Assembly (NCBI GenBank): GCA_003131705.1 | Contig: PKUY01000050.1 | Coordinates: forward strand, 1-5,326 | Source: Acidobacteriota bacterium | GTDB taxonomy: Bacteria > Acidobacteriota > Terriglobia > Acidiferrales > UBA7541 | Length of the DNA: 5,326 nucleotides | Direction of reading: 5' to 3' | In this document: piece after piece, positions 1 through 5,326 of the stretch | How the letters are laid out: the number at the start of each line of letters is the position of its first letter | How positions within the stretch are numbered: the stretch's first letter is position 1 | The notes under the pieces: model-generated | What the model was told of the DNA's origin: nothing | Database searches by the model: none | What the model saw: the letters and a program-made list of their open reading frames with translations, nothing else | Made by a program: the position numbers and the translations under genes

Positions 1-70
1 GCTATTGTATCCGAGCGCATTCCTGCTGTGACTCAGTCATATGCACACCCTGTGACAAGTCTGTCAGGCT

Positions 71-228
71 TTGACTACAAGACAAGAGGCAGGCAGGAGG
101 GCAGCGCGTTTTGACTTTAATGAGCGTCCATTCATTGTGATCTGGGAGACAACCAGGCATGCCGATCTGGCCTGCGTGCATTGTCGTGCATGCGCCCGCC
201 TCTGCGTAGCCATGGCGCCAGATCGTAG
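71..228 (+). pseudogene. Decayed N-terminal fragment of a radical SAM (SPASM-type) enzyme
   Basis: Reading from TTG 71 gives a peptide whose residues 13-42 contain FDFNERPFIVIWETTR followed by ADLACVHCRA. From memory this matches the N-terminus of radical SAM/SPASM proteins of the TIGR04053 / AhbD-like kind, where the usual form is TTRACDLACVHCRASAQPLR. In that family three cysteines (C-x3-C-x2-C) bind the SAM-cleaving 4Fe-4S cluster. Here C35 and C38 are present but the first cysteine is not; the codons at 158-163 read His-Ala where Ala-Cys is expected. After Ala42 (194-196) the family-like residues P-L-R-S-H continue in another frame (199-213), and that frame stops at TAG 226-228. Intact members are several hundred residues long, and no SPASM cysteine region or later part is visible. 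The start codon is nominal because the gene is broken. It is a relic with no expected product. The family assignment is by eye. Confidence 0.66.
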
Positions 229-400
229 AAAAAACTGCTCTGGGCGTTCCAGAATAAGATCAATGACCTCGGAGTTAGCCGGCTGGAGGCTCTGATGATT
301 GTCGTCAGCCTGCGGCGATGATGAGAGACGCATGATAATCTTCGGAACGTGATGCCGCCGCACTTCTGTTCGGAAACGGCGCCGCGTAGAGGAATACACA
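229..400. other. Non-coding stretch between the radical SAM relic and the small membrane gene
   Basis: No open frame here looks like a gene. One frame continuing after the relic's stop reads KKLLWAFQNKINDLGVSRLE and then a few more codons to a stop at about 319-321; I do not recognise it, and it could be a second eroded coding fragment. A GATAAT hexamer at 334-339 resembles a -10 box for the gene at 401 but has no convincing -35 partner. The only clear signal is the Shine-Dalgarno sequence AGAGGAA at 388-394, which belongs to that gene. Confidence 0.4.
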
Positions 401-793
401 GTGAACTCAGACGAATCTACCTCCCGAAACATCGCATGGGGGCCTTGGATCGTAGTTGCAGTCGGGGGTCTGCTGTTTCTGCTTGGCGCCGGGCGCTTCG
501 CCCTTGGGCATCGCTTTGGTTTCATGGACGCGCTTTATTGTTGTCTCGCAGTGGCCCCAGCGGGGTTGTTGCTTCTTGTCTTTGATTACGTCCTTCACCA
601 TGCAAGGCTGGTATCGGTTATTCCTCTTTTTGTGGCCGGACTGCTGGCCTTCTCGTCCCCCGTTTTTGATGTTGCGTTTGGATTGGCCCTGATGGGAGCC
701 ATAGCAGGCCCTGCGCTGAGTGAGTGGAAAAACGAAAAACATCTGCGGAAATCAACGACGGCGATTGGCGGCGAGAATGAAGAACGCAAGTAG
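401..793 (+). CDS. Small membrane protein of unknown function, about 130 residues
   Basis: The GTG at 401 is the chosen start because a strong ribosome binding site, AGAGGAA at 388-394, lies six bases upstream. A short polar N-terminus (residues 1-12) is followed by hydrophobic segments at about 16-36, 44-65 and 70-106; the last is long enough for two short helices. The tail from about 107 is highly charged (many K, E and R). This predicts an inner-membrane protein with three or four helices. There are no catalytic motifs, no signal-peptide cleavage site and no cysteine pattern beyond C47-C48 in the second helix. I do not recognise the family. It lies on the same strand as its neighbours but is separated by about 150 bases from the next small gene, so it is probably its own unit. 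The ribosome site and membrane-like composition argue for a real gene; its function is unknown. Confidence 0.65.
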   Translation: MNSDESTSRNIAWGPWIVVAVGGLLFLLGAGRFALGHRFGFMDALYCCLAVAPAGLLLLVFDYVLHHARLVSVIPLFVAGLLAFSSPVFDVAFGLALMGAIAGPALSEWKNEKHLRKSTTAIGGENEERK

Positions 794-947
794 CGCCTCC
801 CAACATGATGCTTAGCACCACTGACCAAGCTTCCTGAGTCCACGGTTTAGCAGAATGGACCTCCCGGCATGTTACGGTGTACTAAACGTCGAGCCATCTT
901 GCGCGGCGATGAGGAATGACGGCCACTCAGAGAGGGAAGACGGCAAG

Positions 948-1178
948 ATGCCTAAAAGCATTTACGGATTCGGCACACGGTACTACGGTGAGCGCGACTA
1001 CCGGAAAGATGGTTCGTATCTGACGACGAACTTCTTTTGCCTCCTCTTTTTTCCTATCTTTCCTCTCCACACCGTGCGGGTGATCCCCGACCCCAAGAAT
1101 ACCGAGTGGTCCCTGGTGGGTGAGAACTACTATTTGGTGTTGGAGGAGCGCGCGCCCAACCTGCTGTGTGACGATTGA
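948..1178 (+). CDS. Small conserved-looking hypothetical protein, 76 residues
   Basis: The frame is open from 855, but the ATG at 948 is preferred. The 31 residues upstream of it look unstructured and non-conserved, and a purine-rich AGGGA (933-937) sits ten bases ahead of this ATG. The 76-residue product has a pattern I recall from uncharacterised short bacterial proteins: GTRYYGERDYRKDGSYLTT at residues 9-27, then the hydrophobic run FFCLLFFPIFPLHTVRVI (29-46), then a short beta-like tail ending in LLCDD. The aromatic/Pro-rich run at 29-40 is too short and proline-broken for a confident membrane helix and may be a buried strand or a monotopic anchor. Two cysteines (C31, C74) form no metal motif. 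It ends 57 bases before the regulator gene on the same strand, but an AT-rich, promoter-like gap separates them. No function can be assigned. Confidence 0.68.
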   Translation: MPKSIYGFGTRYYGERDYRKDGSYLTTNFFCLLFFPIFPLHTVRVIPDPKNTEWSLVGENYYLVLEERAPNLLCDD

Positions 1179-1235
1179 AATGCGGGTAAATTCAGCTTGA
1201 CACTGTAAATCGTAATATGCAAATGTAGTAATTTA
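1179..1235 (+). promoter_or_regulatory. AT-rich upstream region of the ArsR-type gene, with candidate -35 and operator
   Basis: This 57-bp gap is distinctly AT-rich compared with the coding DNA around it. It contains a perfect -35 consensus TTGACA at 1197-1202, although no good -10 lies 16-18 bases downstream. A TAATAT hexamer at 1213-1218 could serve as a -10 with a weak -35. TAAATCGTAATAT at 1206-1218 matches 11 of 13 positions with a sequence in the gap before hyfB, making it a candidate operator for the regulator encoded immediately downstream. TAAAT (1206-1210) and ATTTA (1231-1235) also form the outer arms of a loose dyad, as is common in ArsR/SmtB operators. The exact transcription start cannot be placed. 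Confidence 0.4.
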
Positions 1236-1574
1236 ATGCTCGAGCTAAGTCAATTCAAGGCAGAGTTCTTCAAGGCACTGGCTCACCCCTTACGAATCAG
1301 GATCTTGGACGAGTTGCGCCGCGGCGAAGTCGGCGTGCATGAACTTTGTGTACGCCTGGCCGTGGAACAAAGCACGCTGTCGCAGCAACTGGCCGTGCTC
1401 AGGACCCGCAACATTGTTGTGGGCAGGAAAGACGGACAGAGCGTCTTGTATTCGGTTCCCGACCCCGAAATCTTCAAACTGTTGGATGTCGCCAAGAAGA
1501 TTTTTAACAACCACCTGATCGACGTAAAAGACCTGCTGAAGCAGTTGGCCGTTACTTCTGCCCGCAGAGGCTAG
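1236..1574 (+). CDS. ArsR/SmtB-family winged-helix transcriptional repressor
   Basis: The 112-residue product has the size and layout of an ArsR-family dimeric repressor. FFKALAHPLRIRILDEL (11-27) is the family's typical opening helix. VHELCVRL (34-41) begins the helix-turn-helix, and STLSQQLAVLR (46-56) is the recognition helix. IVVGRKDGQSVLYSV (60-74) is the beta wing. The rest (76-104) forms the C-terminal dimerisation helices. In metal-sensing ArsR the segment reads ELCVC; here it is ELCVRL, leaving C38 as the only cysteine, and there is no obvious SmtB-type C-terminal His/Asp site. The inducer is therefore not predictable and may not be arsenic or another thiophilic metal. ATG 1236 is the first start after an in-frame TAA at 1206-1208, and no Shine-Dalgarno sequence precedes it. 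Position and shared candidate operators suggest that it controls itself and the hyf-like operon. Family confident, ligand unknown. Confidence 0.92.
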   Translation: MLELSQFKAEFFKALAHPLRIRILDELRRGEVGVHELCVRLAVEQSTLSQQLAVLRTRNIVVGRKDGQSVLYSVPDPEIFKLLDVAKKIFNNHLIDVKDLLKQLAVTSARRG

Positions 1575-1601
1575 GCCGTGTTTTCTGTGAACGTACATTC
1601 A

Positions 1602-1614
1602 TATATCGTGATAT
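1602..1614. promoter_or_regulatory. Candidate ArsR-type operator in front of hyfB
   Basis: TATATCGTGATAT contains the perfect inverted repeat ATATC-GT-GATAT (1603-1614). It matches 11 of 13 bases of TAAATCGTAATAT at 1206-1218, upstream of the regulator gene. AT-rich imperfect dyads of this type, here flanked by ATTC (1597-1600) and TTCG (1614-1617), are typical of ArsR/SmtB binding sites. Its place between the regulator and the operon is where an operator would be expected. Assignment rests on the repeat and position only. Confidence 0.42.
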
Positions 1615-1632
1615 TCGGTACTTCAGTTTTAT

Positions 1633-1657
1633 TTGCCGGCAACCTGTCGCCGGGCAA
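1633..1657 (+). promoter_or_regulatory. GC-rich hairpin in the hyfB leader
   Basis: TTGCC (1633-1637) pairs with GGCAA (1653-1657). GGC (1638-1640) pairs with GCC (1649-1651), leaving a single bulged G1652 and an eight-base loop. The left arm is also part of the perfect ten-base palindrome TTGCCGGCAA (1633-1642), so a smaller alternative fold exists. No U-tract follows, so it is not a standard intrinsic terminator. It ends 15 bases before the hyfB ATG and directly abuts the likely ribosome site GGTGA (1659-1663), so it could influence translation or mRNA stability. Confidence 0.4.
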
Positions 1658-1672
1658 TGGTGAACAGGCCTC

Positions 1673-3718
1673 ATGAGCACGCTTCCAGTTGGCGCGACCT
1701 TCGTACTTAGTCTTGCGGCCTATTCGGCTGGAGCTTGCGCTTCTCTCGCGAGCTGGCGAAAACCGGCCATGGCTCGCTATATCTGTTGCGGTGCCGCCCT
1801 GGCAGGCGCTGTCATGGGAGGGCTCGCCTCCGTTTTCGGCATCCTTCAAGGGGCCCCGGTCCGTTGGTCGGTCCCGTCGGGCATTCCGCTATTTGCCTAT
1901 AGCTTCTCGTACGATGCCCTGGCTGGTTTCTTCAACCTGACGCTGGCGATCCTTGCAATCGCAGTTTCAATTTACTCATTCGGGTACCTGAAAGAATTCG
2001 AGGGCAGGAGGAACATCGGCTTCTTTGGCTTTTTGTTTCACCTCTTGCTTCTCAGCTTGACCATCGTTTTTACTGCCGCCAACGCGTTTCTGTTCCTGAT
2101 CGGGTGGGAAGTGGGGTCGCTAGCGGCCTACGGGCTGGTGACGTTTTACCACGAACAACGGGAGAGCCGGCAAGCGGGATTGCTTTACGTCATCATGGCA
2201 CATGCGGATGTTGGCTGCCTGCTCCTGGGTTTCGCTCTGTTGATCCAGGGGAGCGGCAGTGCAGAGTTCGCGAGCTTCCACACCGCCGCGGCGCAATTGT
2301 CCAGCGGCCGGCAATCCGCTGCGTTCCTGCTGTTTTTCCTGGGCTTTTGCATTAAGGCGGGTGTTATTCCCTTCCATATCTGGTTGCCTGCAGCTCACCC
2401 GGTCGCACCGAGCAACATCTCGGCTCTGCTTTCCGGCATCGTGATCAAAGCGGGAATCTACGGCATGACCCGTATTTTCCTGGATTCGCTGGGAGGCGTG
2501 CCATCCTGGGCTGGCTTGCTGGTGCTCATCGTGGGAGTTGTGTCCGCCGTTCTGGGCGTCTTGTACGCCTTGATGGAGCATGACCTCAAACGCTTACTGG
2601 CGTACCACAGTATTGAGAACATCGGGATAATCCTCATCGGCCTTGGCGCCGCTTTGGTTTTCCGCGTGGCTGGACACCCGCAACTCGCGGCGGTAGCTCT
2701 AATCGCCGCGATGTTTCACACTCTCAATCACGCGATCTTTAAGTGTCTCTTGTTCCTGGGAGCTGGGTCCGTTCTGCATTCGACGGGGACACGAAATATG
2801 GAGAAATTGGGCGGACTAATCCGTCCGATGCCAGTCACAGCTTTCTGTTTTCTGATCGGAGCGGTCGCCATTTCCGGCCTTCCGCCACTGAACGGATTTG
2901 TCAGCGAGTGGCTCACCTACCAGAGTCTGCTGGCGGGTTTTGGAGCGACTGGAGGCTTGACGCGAATCCTGTTTCCGCTCGCCGGCTCCATGCTCGCGTT
3001 GATGGGAGCCTTGGCCGCCGCTTGTTTTGTCAAGGCATTCGCGATTACGTTTCTTGCCCTGCCGCGCAGCGCTGAGTCCCGCACCTGCCACGAAGCCCCC
3101 CGCTCCATGCTCGTTGGCATGGGCTCGTTGGCGATGGCTTGCCTGGTCCTGGGCTTAGGCGTTACCTGGTTTCTCCCCGTATTCAATGCGCTGACTGAGC
3201 AACTACTCGGACAAAGAGTTGGCACCAATCTGATAAGCGGGCATGGATTGGTGCTCTCTGCGGGAACGCCTCATGGGGGTACGGTATCCACGGCGGTCAT
3301 TGGAATTGGGCTCGTGATCTTGCTGATTCCTACTGTGCTCCTGGTATCGATCGGGGCGAGGCGGTTCGCGCGGAGGCGGGGACCAACATGGGACTGCGGC
3401 TTGCCTGGACTGTCGGAAGATAATGAATATACTGCCACCGCATTCTCAAAACCATTGCGGATGATTTTCTCGGCGTTATACCAGCCGCGCCGTGAGATTC
3501 AAGCCGTCTTCGATGTGTCCCCGTATTTTCCGAAAGAGATCCGTTTCGAAAGTGAGATCGAGCCGACGTTCGAGAAACGGCTGTACCTCCCGCTGAAAGA
3601 TCTGGTGCTGTGGTTTTCCATCAGAATGCGAGCCATTCAGGCCGGGAGCATTCATGCCTACTTGGCATACATCTTTGTAACCCTCGTCTTGCTTTTGCTC
3701 TTTGGAGTTCGGCCGTGA
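1673..3718 (+). CDS. hyfB: Hydrogenase-4 component B-like antiporter subunit (HyfB/HycC, NuoL/M family)
   Basis: This 681-residue polytopic membrane protein is predicted to be the ion-translocating antiporter-like subunit of a group 4 hydrogenase-type complex. Its length is close to that of E. coli HyfB. It has the proton-path residues of the NuoL/M family: the helix-5 Glu in LIGWEVGSL (E146), the helix-7 Lys in FCIKAGVIPFHIWLP (K228), K259 in the next conserved helix, K357 in HTLNHAIFKCLLFLGAG (349-365) and the helix-12 acid in LPPLNGFVSEW (E412). AYHSIENIGI (310-319) and the C-terminal WDCGLP (573-578) with YTATAFSKPLR (586-596) are features of HyfB/HycC rather than of complex I NuoL/M. The protein ends in the helix GSIHAYLAYIFVTLVLLLL (658-676). 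ATG 1673 is preceded by GGTGA (1659-1663) at nine bases. Its stop overlaps the start of hyfC. No key residue appears lost. Confidence 0.94.
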   Translation: MSTLPVGATFVLSLAAYSAGACASLASWRKPAMARYICCGAALAGAVMGGLASVFGILQGAPVRWSVPSGIPLFAYSFSYDALAGFFNLTLAILAIAVSIYSFGYLKEFEGRRNIGFFGFLFHLLLLSLTIVFTAANAFLFLIGWEVGSLAAYGLVTFYHEQRESRQAGLLYVIMAHADVGCLLLGFALLIQGSGSAEFASFHTAAAQLSSGRQSAAFLLFFLGFCIKAGVIPFHIWLPAAHPVAPSNISALLSGIVIKAGIYGMTRIFLDSLGGVPSWAGLLVLIVGVVSAVLGVLYALMEHDLKRLLAYHSIENIGIILIGLGAALVFRVAGHPQLAAVALIAAMFHTLNHAIFKCLLFLGAGSVLHSTGTRNMEKLGGLIRPMPVTAFCFLIGAVAISGLPPLNGFVSEWLTYQSLLAGFGATGGLTRILFPLAGSMLALMGALAAACFVKAFAITFLALPRSAESRTCHEAPRSMLVGMGSLAMACLVLGLGVTWFLPVFNALTEQLLGQRVGTNLISGHGLVLSAGTPHGGTVSTAVIGIGLVILLIPTVLLVSIGARRFARRRGPTWDCGLPGLSEDNEYTATAFSKPLRMIFSALYQPRREIQAVFDVSPYFPKEIRFESEIEPTFEKRLYLPLKDLVLWFSIRMRAIQAGSIHAYLAYIFVTLVLLLLFGVRP

Positions 3719-4656
3719 CCGGCCTGTTACCCAAAGCAGGTCTGCAGTTGGTGTTGTTCTTGCTCGTTGCTCCGCTCCTCAGCGGCATCATCAAGACTCT
3801 GAAAGCCAGACTGCAGACACGTCGCGGGCCGGACGTCTTTCAGTCCTACCGCGACATCTTCAAGTTGTTTCGCAAAGGGATGGTCATTCCGGAGACCTCG
3901 TCGTGGATTTTCTCGGCGACTCCATACATCGTCTTTGTGACGGCCGCTCTTGTTGGACTCATGATTCCTTTGATTACGACAGATGCCCCTCTCAGCCTCT
4001 TCGGTGGTGTTCTCGCGGTAGTCTACCTTTTGGCGCTCGGGCGTTTTTTCCTTGCCCTTGGTGGGCTCGACACAGGCAGCTCGTTCGGCGGCATCGGCAG
4101 CAGCCGAGAAATGACGATTTCGGCGATCGCCGAGCCTGCCATGATGCTCGCGATTTTCACGGTCGCCTTGGCAGCAAATTCCACAAACCTAAGTGAAATG
4201 GCCAAAGTCGCCGTGAGCCAAAGCTGGAAGTTTCTGGCGCCGTCGCAGATGTTGGCATTTGCGGCGCTGTTTATCGTGCTGATTGCGGAAACGGGCCGCC
4301 TCCCTGTTGACAACCCGGCGACCCACCTTGAATTGACCATGATCCATGAAGCCATGGTGCTGGAGTATTCGGGACCCTACCTCGCTTTGATCGAATGGGG
4401 TGCCTCCATCAAGCAGTTAGTCCTAATGACGCTGGTGGTCAACACATTCTTCCCGTTCGGTTTGAGTCTTGATTGGACGGCTCGAGGACTTGCCCTGGGG
4501 CTTGTCTTCTACTTCGTCAAGATCCTTGTGCTAGCGTCTCTCATCGTTCTGGTTGAAACCACCAACGCGAAATTGCGGCTCTTTCGAGTGCCGGAACTGC
4601 TCATGGTTTCTTTCATCTTGGGAGCGCTTGCGCTCATTTCCACGTTCCTATTTTGA
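3715..4656 (+). CDS. hyfC: Hydrogenase-4 component C-like membrane anchor (HyfC/HycD, NuoH family)
   Basis: The 313-residue product is the NuoH-like subunit that in group 4 hydrogenases anchors the peripheral arm and links it to the ion-pumping subunits. Although the frame is open from an ATG at 3610, the start is most likely GTG 3715. It overlaps the hyfB stop as GTGA, has GGAG (3704-3707) seven bases upstream, and gives the family's normal length and N-terminus. Family motifs include RRGPDVFQSYRDIFKLFRKG (36-55) on the first cytoplasmic loop, GSSFGGIGSSREM (121-133), and ETGRLPVDNPATHLELT (192-208) followed by MIHEAMVLEYSGP (209-221). These carry the conserved acidic residues E132, E192, D199, E206, E212 and E217. 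About eight hydrophobic segments are present. The GSSFGGIGSSREM loop separates it from complex I NuoH. It is translationally coupled to hyfB and lies eight bases before hyfE. Confidence 0.94.
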   Translation: MTGLLPKAGLQLVLFLLVAPLLSGIIKTLKARLQTRRGPDVFQSYRDIFKLFRKGMVIPETSSWIFSATPYIVFVTAALVGLMIPLITTDAPLSLFGGVLAVVYLLALGRFFLALGGLDTGSSFGGIGSSREMTISAIAEPAMMLAIFTVALAANSTNLSEMAKVAVSQSWKFLAPSQMLAFAALFIVLIAETGRLPVDNPATHLELTMIHEAMVLEYSGPYLALIEWGASIKQLVLMTLVVNTFFPFGLSLDWTARGLALGLVFYFVKILVLASLIVLVETTNAKLRLFRVPELLMVSFILGALALISTFLF

Positions 4657-4658
4657 GG
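4655..4658 (+). promoter_or_regulatory. Ribosome binding site of hyfE, overlapping the hyfC stop
   Basis: GAGG at 4655-4658 uses the last two bases of the hyfC stop TGA (4654-4656) and lies six bases before ATG 4665. It fixes the hyfE start and implies that ribosomes finishing hyfC can re-initiate on hyfE. Confidence 0.6.
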
Positions 4659-4664
4659 CTTTGC

Positions 4665-5326
4665 ATGACCTTCTTCCAAGATCCTGAGTTTGGTAATCGA
4701 ATCATCACCCTGATGGCGGCACTGGTCCTCGTGCTGCAAATCGCCGCGGTCGGGCAGCGCTGGTTGGTCTCGAGCATTCGCATCTTCGCGGTGCAGTCGT
4801 CTCTGTTAGCGGCGATCGCCGGCATCATCGCGTACTTCAACCACGCCAGCCATATCTATATGGTCGCCTTGCTGACGCTCATCTTGAAGGCGGGCCTGCT
4901 TCCTTGGTTGCTAGAGCGTCTCGTAAAAAGAATCGGAATCCGGCGGGAGATTGAACCGCTGATCAACGCTCCGCTGTCGATTCTCATCGCAGGCTGCCTG
5001 ACTCTGGTGGGCTACGTCGTCGCCGCGTCCTTTTACCATCCAGAGGAGACCTCTGTCCAAGCGGCACTTGGGCATAACACGCTCGCTGTTGCGATCGCAC
5101 TGTTCCTGATCGGTTTCTTCACGATGCTGAATCGTCGCAAGGCATTGACGCAGGTCCTCGGGCTGCTTTCCCTTGAGAATGGCCTCTTCCTGGCCGCGAT
5201 CTCGTTGACGTATGGAATGCCGTTGATCGTTGAGCTCGGTATCTTTTTTGATGTTCTCGTCGGGGTAATGGTTCTCGGCATTCTCGTCTTCCGCATCCGC
5301 GAGGCCTTCGATTCGATGGACGTCAG
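4665..5326 (+). CDS. hyfE: Hydrogenase-4 component E-like subunit (HyfE, NuoK-like), 3' end cut by the window
   Basis: The frame is open from ATG 4665 to the window edge, giving 220 residues with no stop. HyfE is a small membrane subunit of hydrogenase-4-type complexes whose C-terminal part resembles NuoK/MrpC; it sits between the antiporter-like subunits and the NuoH-like anchor. Hydrophobic segments run at about 13-30, 38-57, 64-83, 99-121, 138-155, 164-182 and 186-209. The LSLENGLFLA segment (168-177) with E171, and VELGIFFDVLVGVMV (189-203) with E190 and D196, correspond roughly to the membrane glutamates of NuoK; exact pairing is uncertain. The last residues, REAFDSMDV, match the usual HyfE ending, which continues with a short segment finishing in about L-K-G. 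Only around ten residues should be missing, judging from the roughly 216-residue E. coli protein. Confidence 0.9.
   Translation, partial: MTFFQDPEFGNRIITLMAALVLVLQIAAVGQRWLVSSIRIFAVQSSLLAAIAGIIAYFNHASHIYMVALLTLILKAGLLPWLLERLVKRIGIRREIEPLINAPLSILIAGCLTLVGYVVAASFYHPEETSVQAALGHNTLAVAIALFLIGFFTMLNRRKALTQVLGLLSLENGLFLAAISLTYGMPLIVELGIFFDVLVGVMVLGILVFRIREAFDSMDV

Noticed and set aside
29..39. Palindrome TGACTCAGTCA
   Set aside because: It is a short isolated dyad with no adjacent promoter elements or gene start; such an 11-base palindrome can occur by chance.
64..525. 153-codon open frame on the minus strand
   Set aside because: It runs opposite to the relic and the start of the membrane-protein gene, is rich in Arg/Ser/Pro as expected for a shadow frame, and shows no domain or ribosome site.
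349..585. 78-codon plus-strand frame overlapping the small membrane gene
   Set aside because: The frame at 401 has a strong Shine-Dalgarno sequence and membrane-protein composition; this one has neither.
794..850. Terminator after the small membrane gene
   Set aside because: Only a four-pair GCTT/AAGC arm (811-831 region) is visible, with no U-tract.
855..947. Upstream start for the 76-residue protein
   Set aside because: The extra 31 residues look like non-coding translation and the conserved-looking pattern begins only after ATG 948, which has its own purine-rich site.
3610..3714. N-terminal extension of hyfC
   Set aside because: It lies wholly within hyfB in another frame, and family length and the GTGA overlap support the later start.
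1673..5326. Complex I (nuoL/M, nuoH, nuoK) genes
   Set aside because: The HSIENIGI, WDCGLP and GSSFGGIGSSREM motifs, the 220-residue NuoK-like protein and the B-C-E order belong to hydrogenase-4-type complexes; nuoK is only about 100 residues and nuo gene order differs.

Overview
The window is bacterial DNA of moderately high GC content, with tight gene spacing, GTG starts, a stop/start overlap and Shine-Dalgarno sites in front of most genes. Nothing in it fixes the species. An ArsR-controlled, Hyf-like membrane operon beside a radical SAM/SPASM-type relic would fit a soil or sediment lineage such as Acidobacteriota, Nitrospirota or a related phylum, but that is a guess from gene content.

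Bases 1-400 hold no intact gene. Bases about 107-228 carry a decayed N-terminal fragment of a radical SAM enzyme, recognisable by a very characteristic stretch ending in the iron-sulfur cysteine region, disrupted by small indels and a stop. Two small genes of unknown function follow: a roughly 130-residue membrane protein (401-793) and a 76-residue conserved-looking protein (948-1178).

Bases 1236-1574 encode an ArsR-family winged-helix repressor with only one cysteine. A 98-bp gap follows. It contains a small AT-rich palindrome that nearly matches a sequence just upstream of the regulator, and a GC-rich hairpin just before the next start codon. This suggests that the repressor controls both itself and the operon downstream.

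From 1673 to the end runs the membrane arm of a hydrogenase-4 (Hyf)-like complex: hyfB (antiporter-like, NuoL/M family), hyfC (NuoH-like) and hyfE (NuoK-like, cut by the window end a few codons before its expected stop). The genes overlap or nearly touch, so they are translationally coupled. In the known complexes these subunits conduct ions and anchor a peripheral [NiFe] hydrogenase-like arm. hyfD does not lie between hyfC and hyfE. The catalytic and small subunits would lie downstream, outside the window, so whether this is a real hydrogenase or a cysteine-less 'energy-converting hydrogenase-related' (Ehr) complex cannot be decided here.
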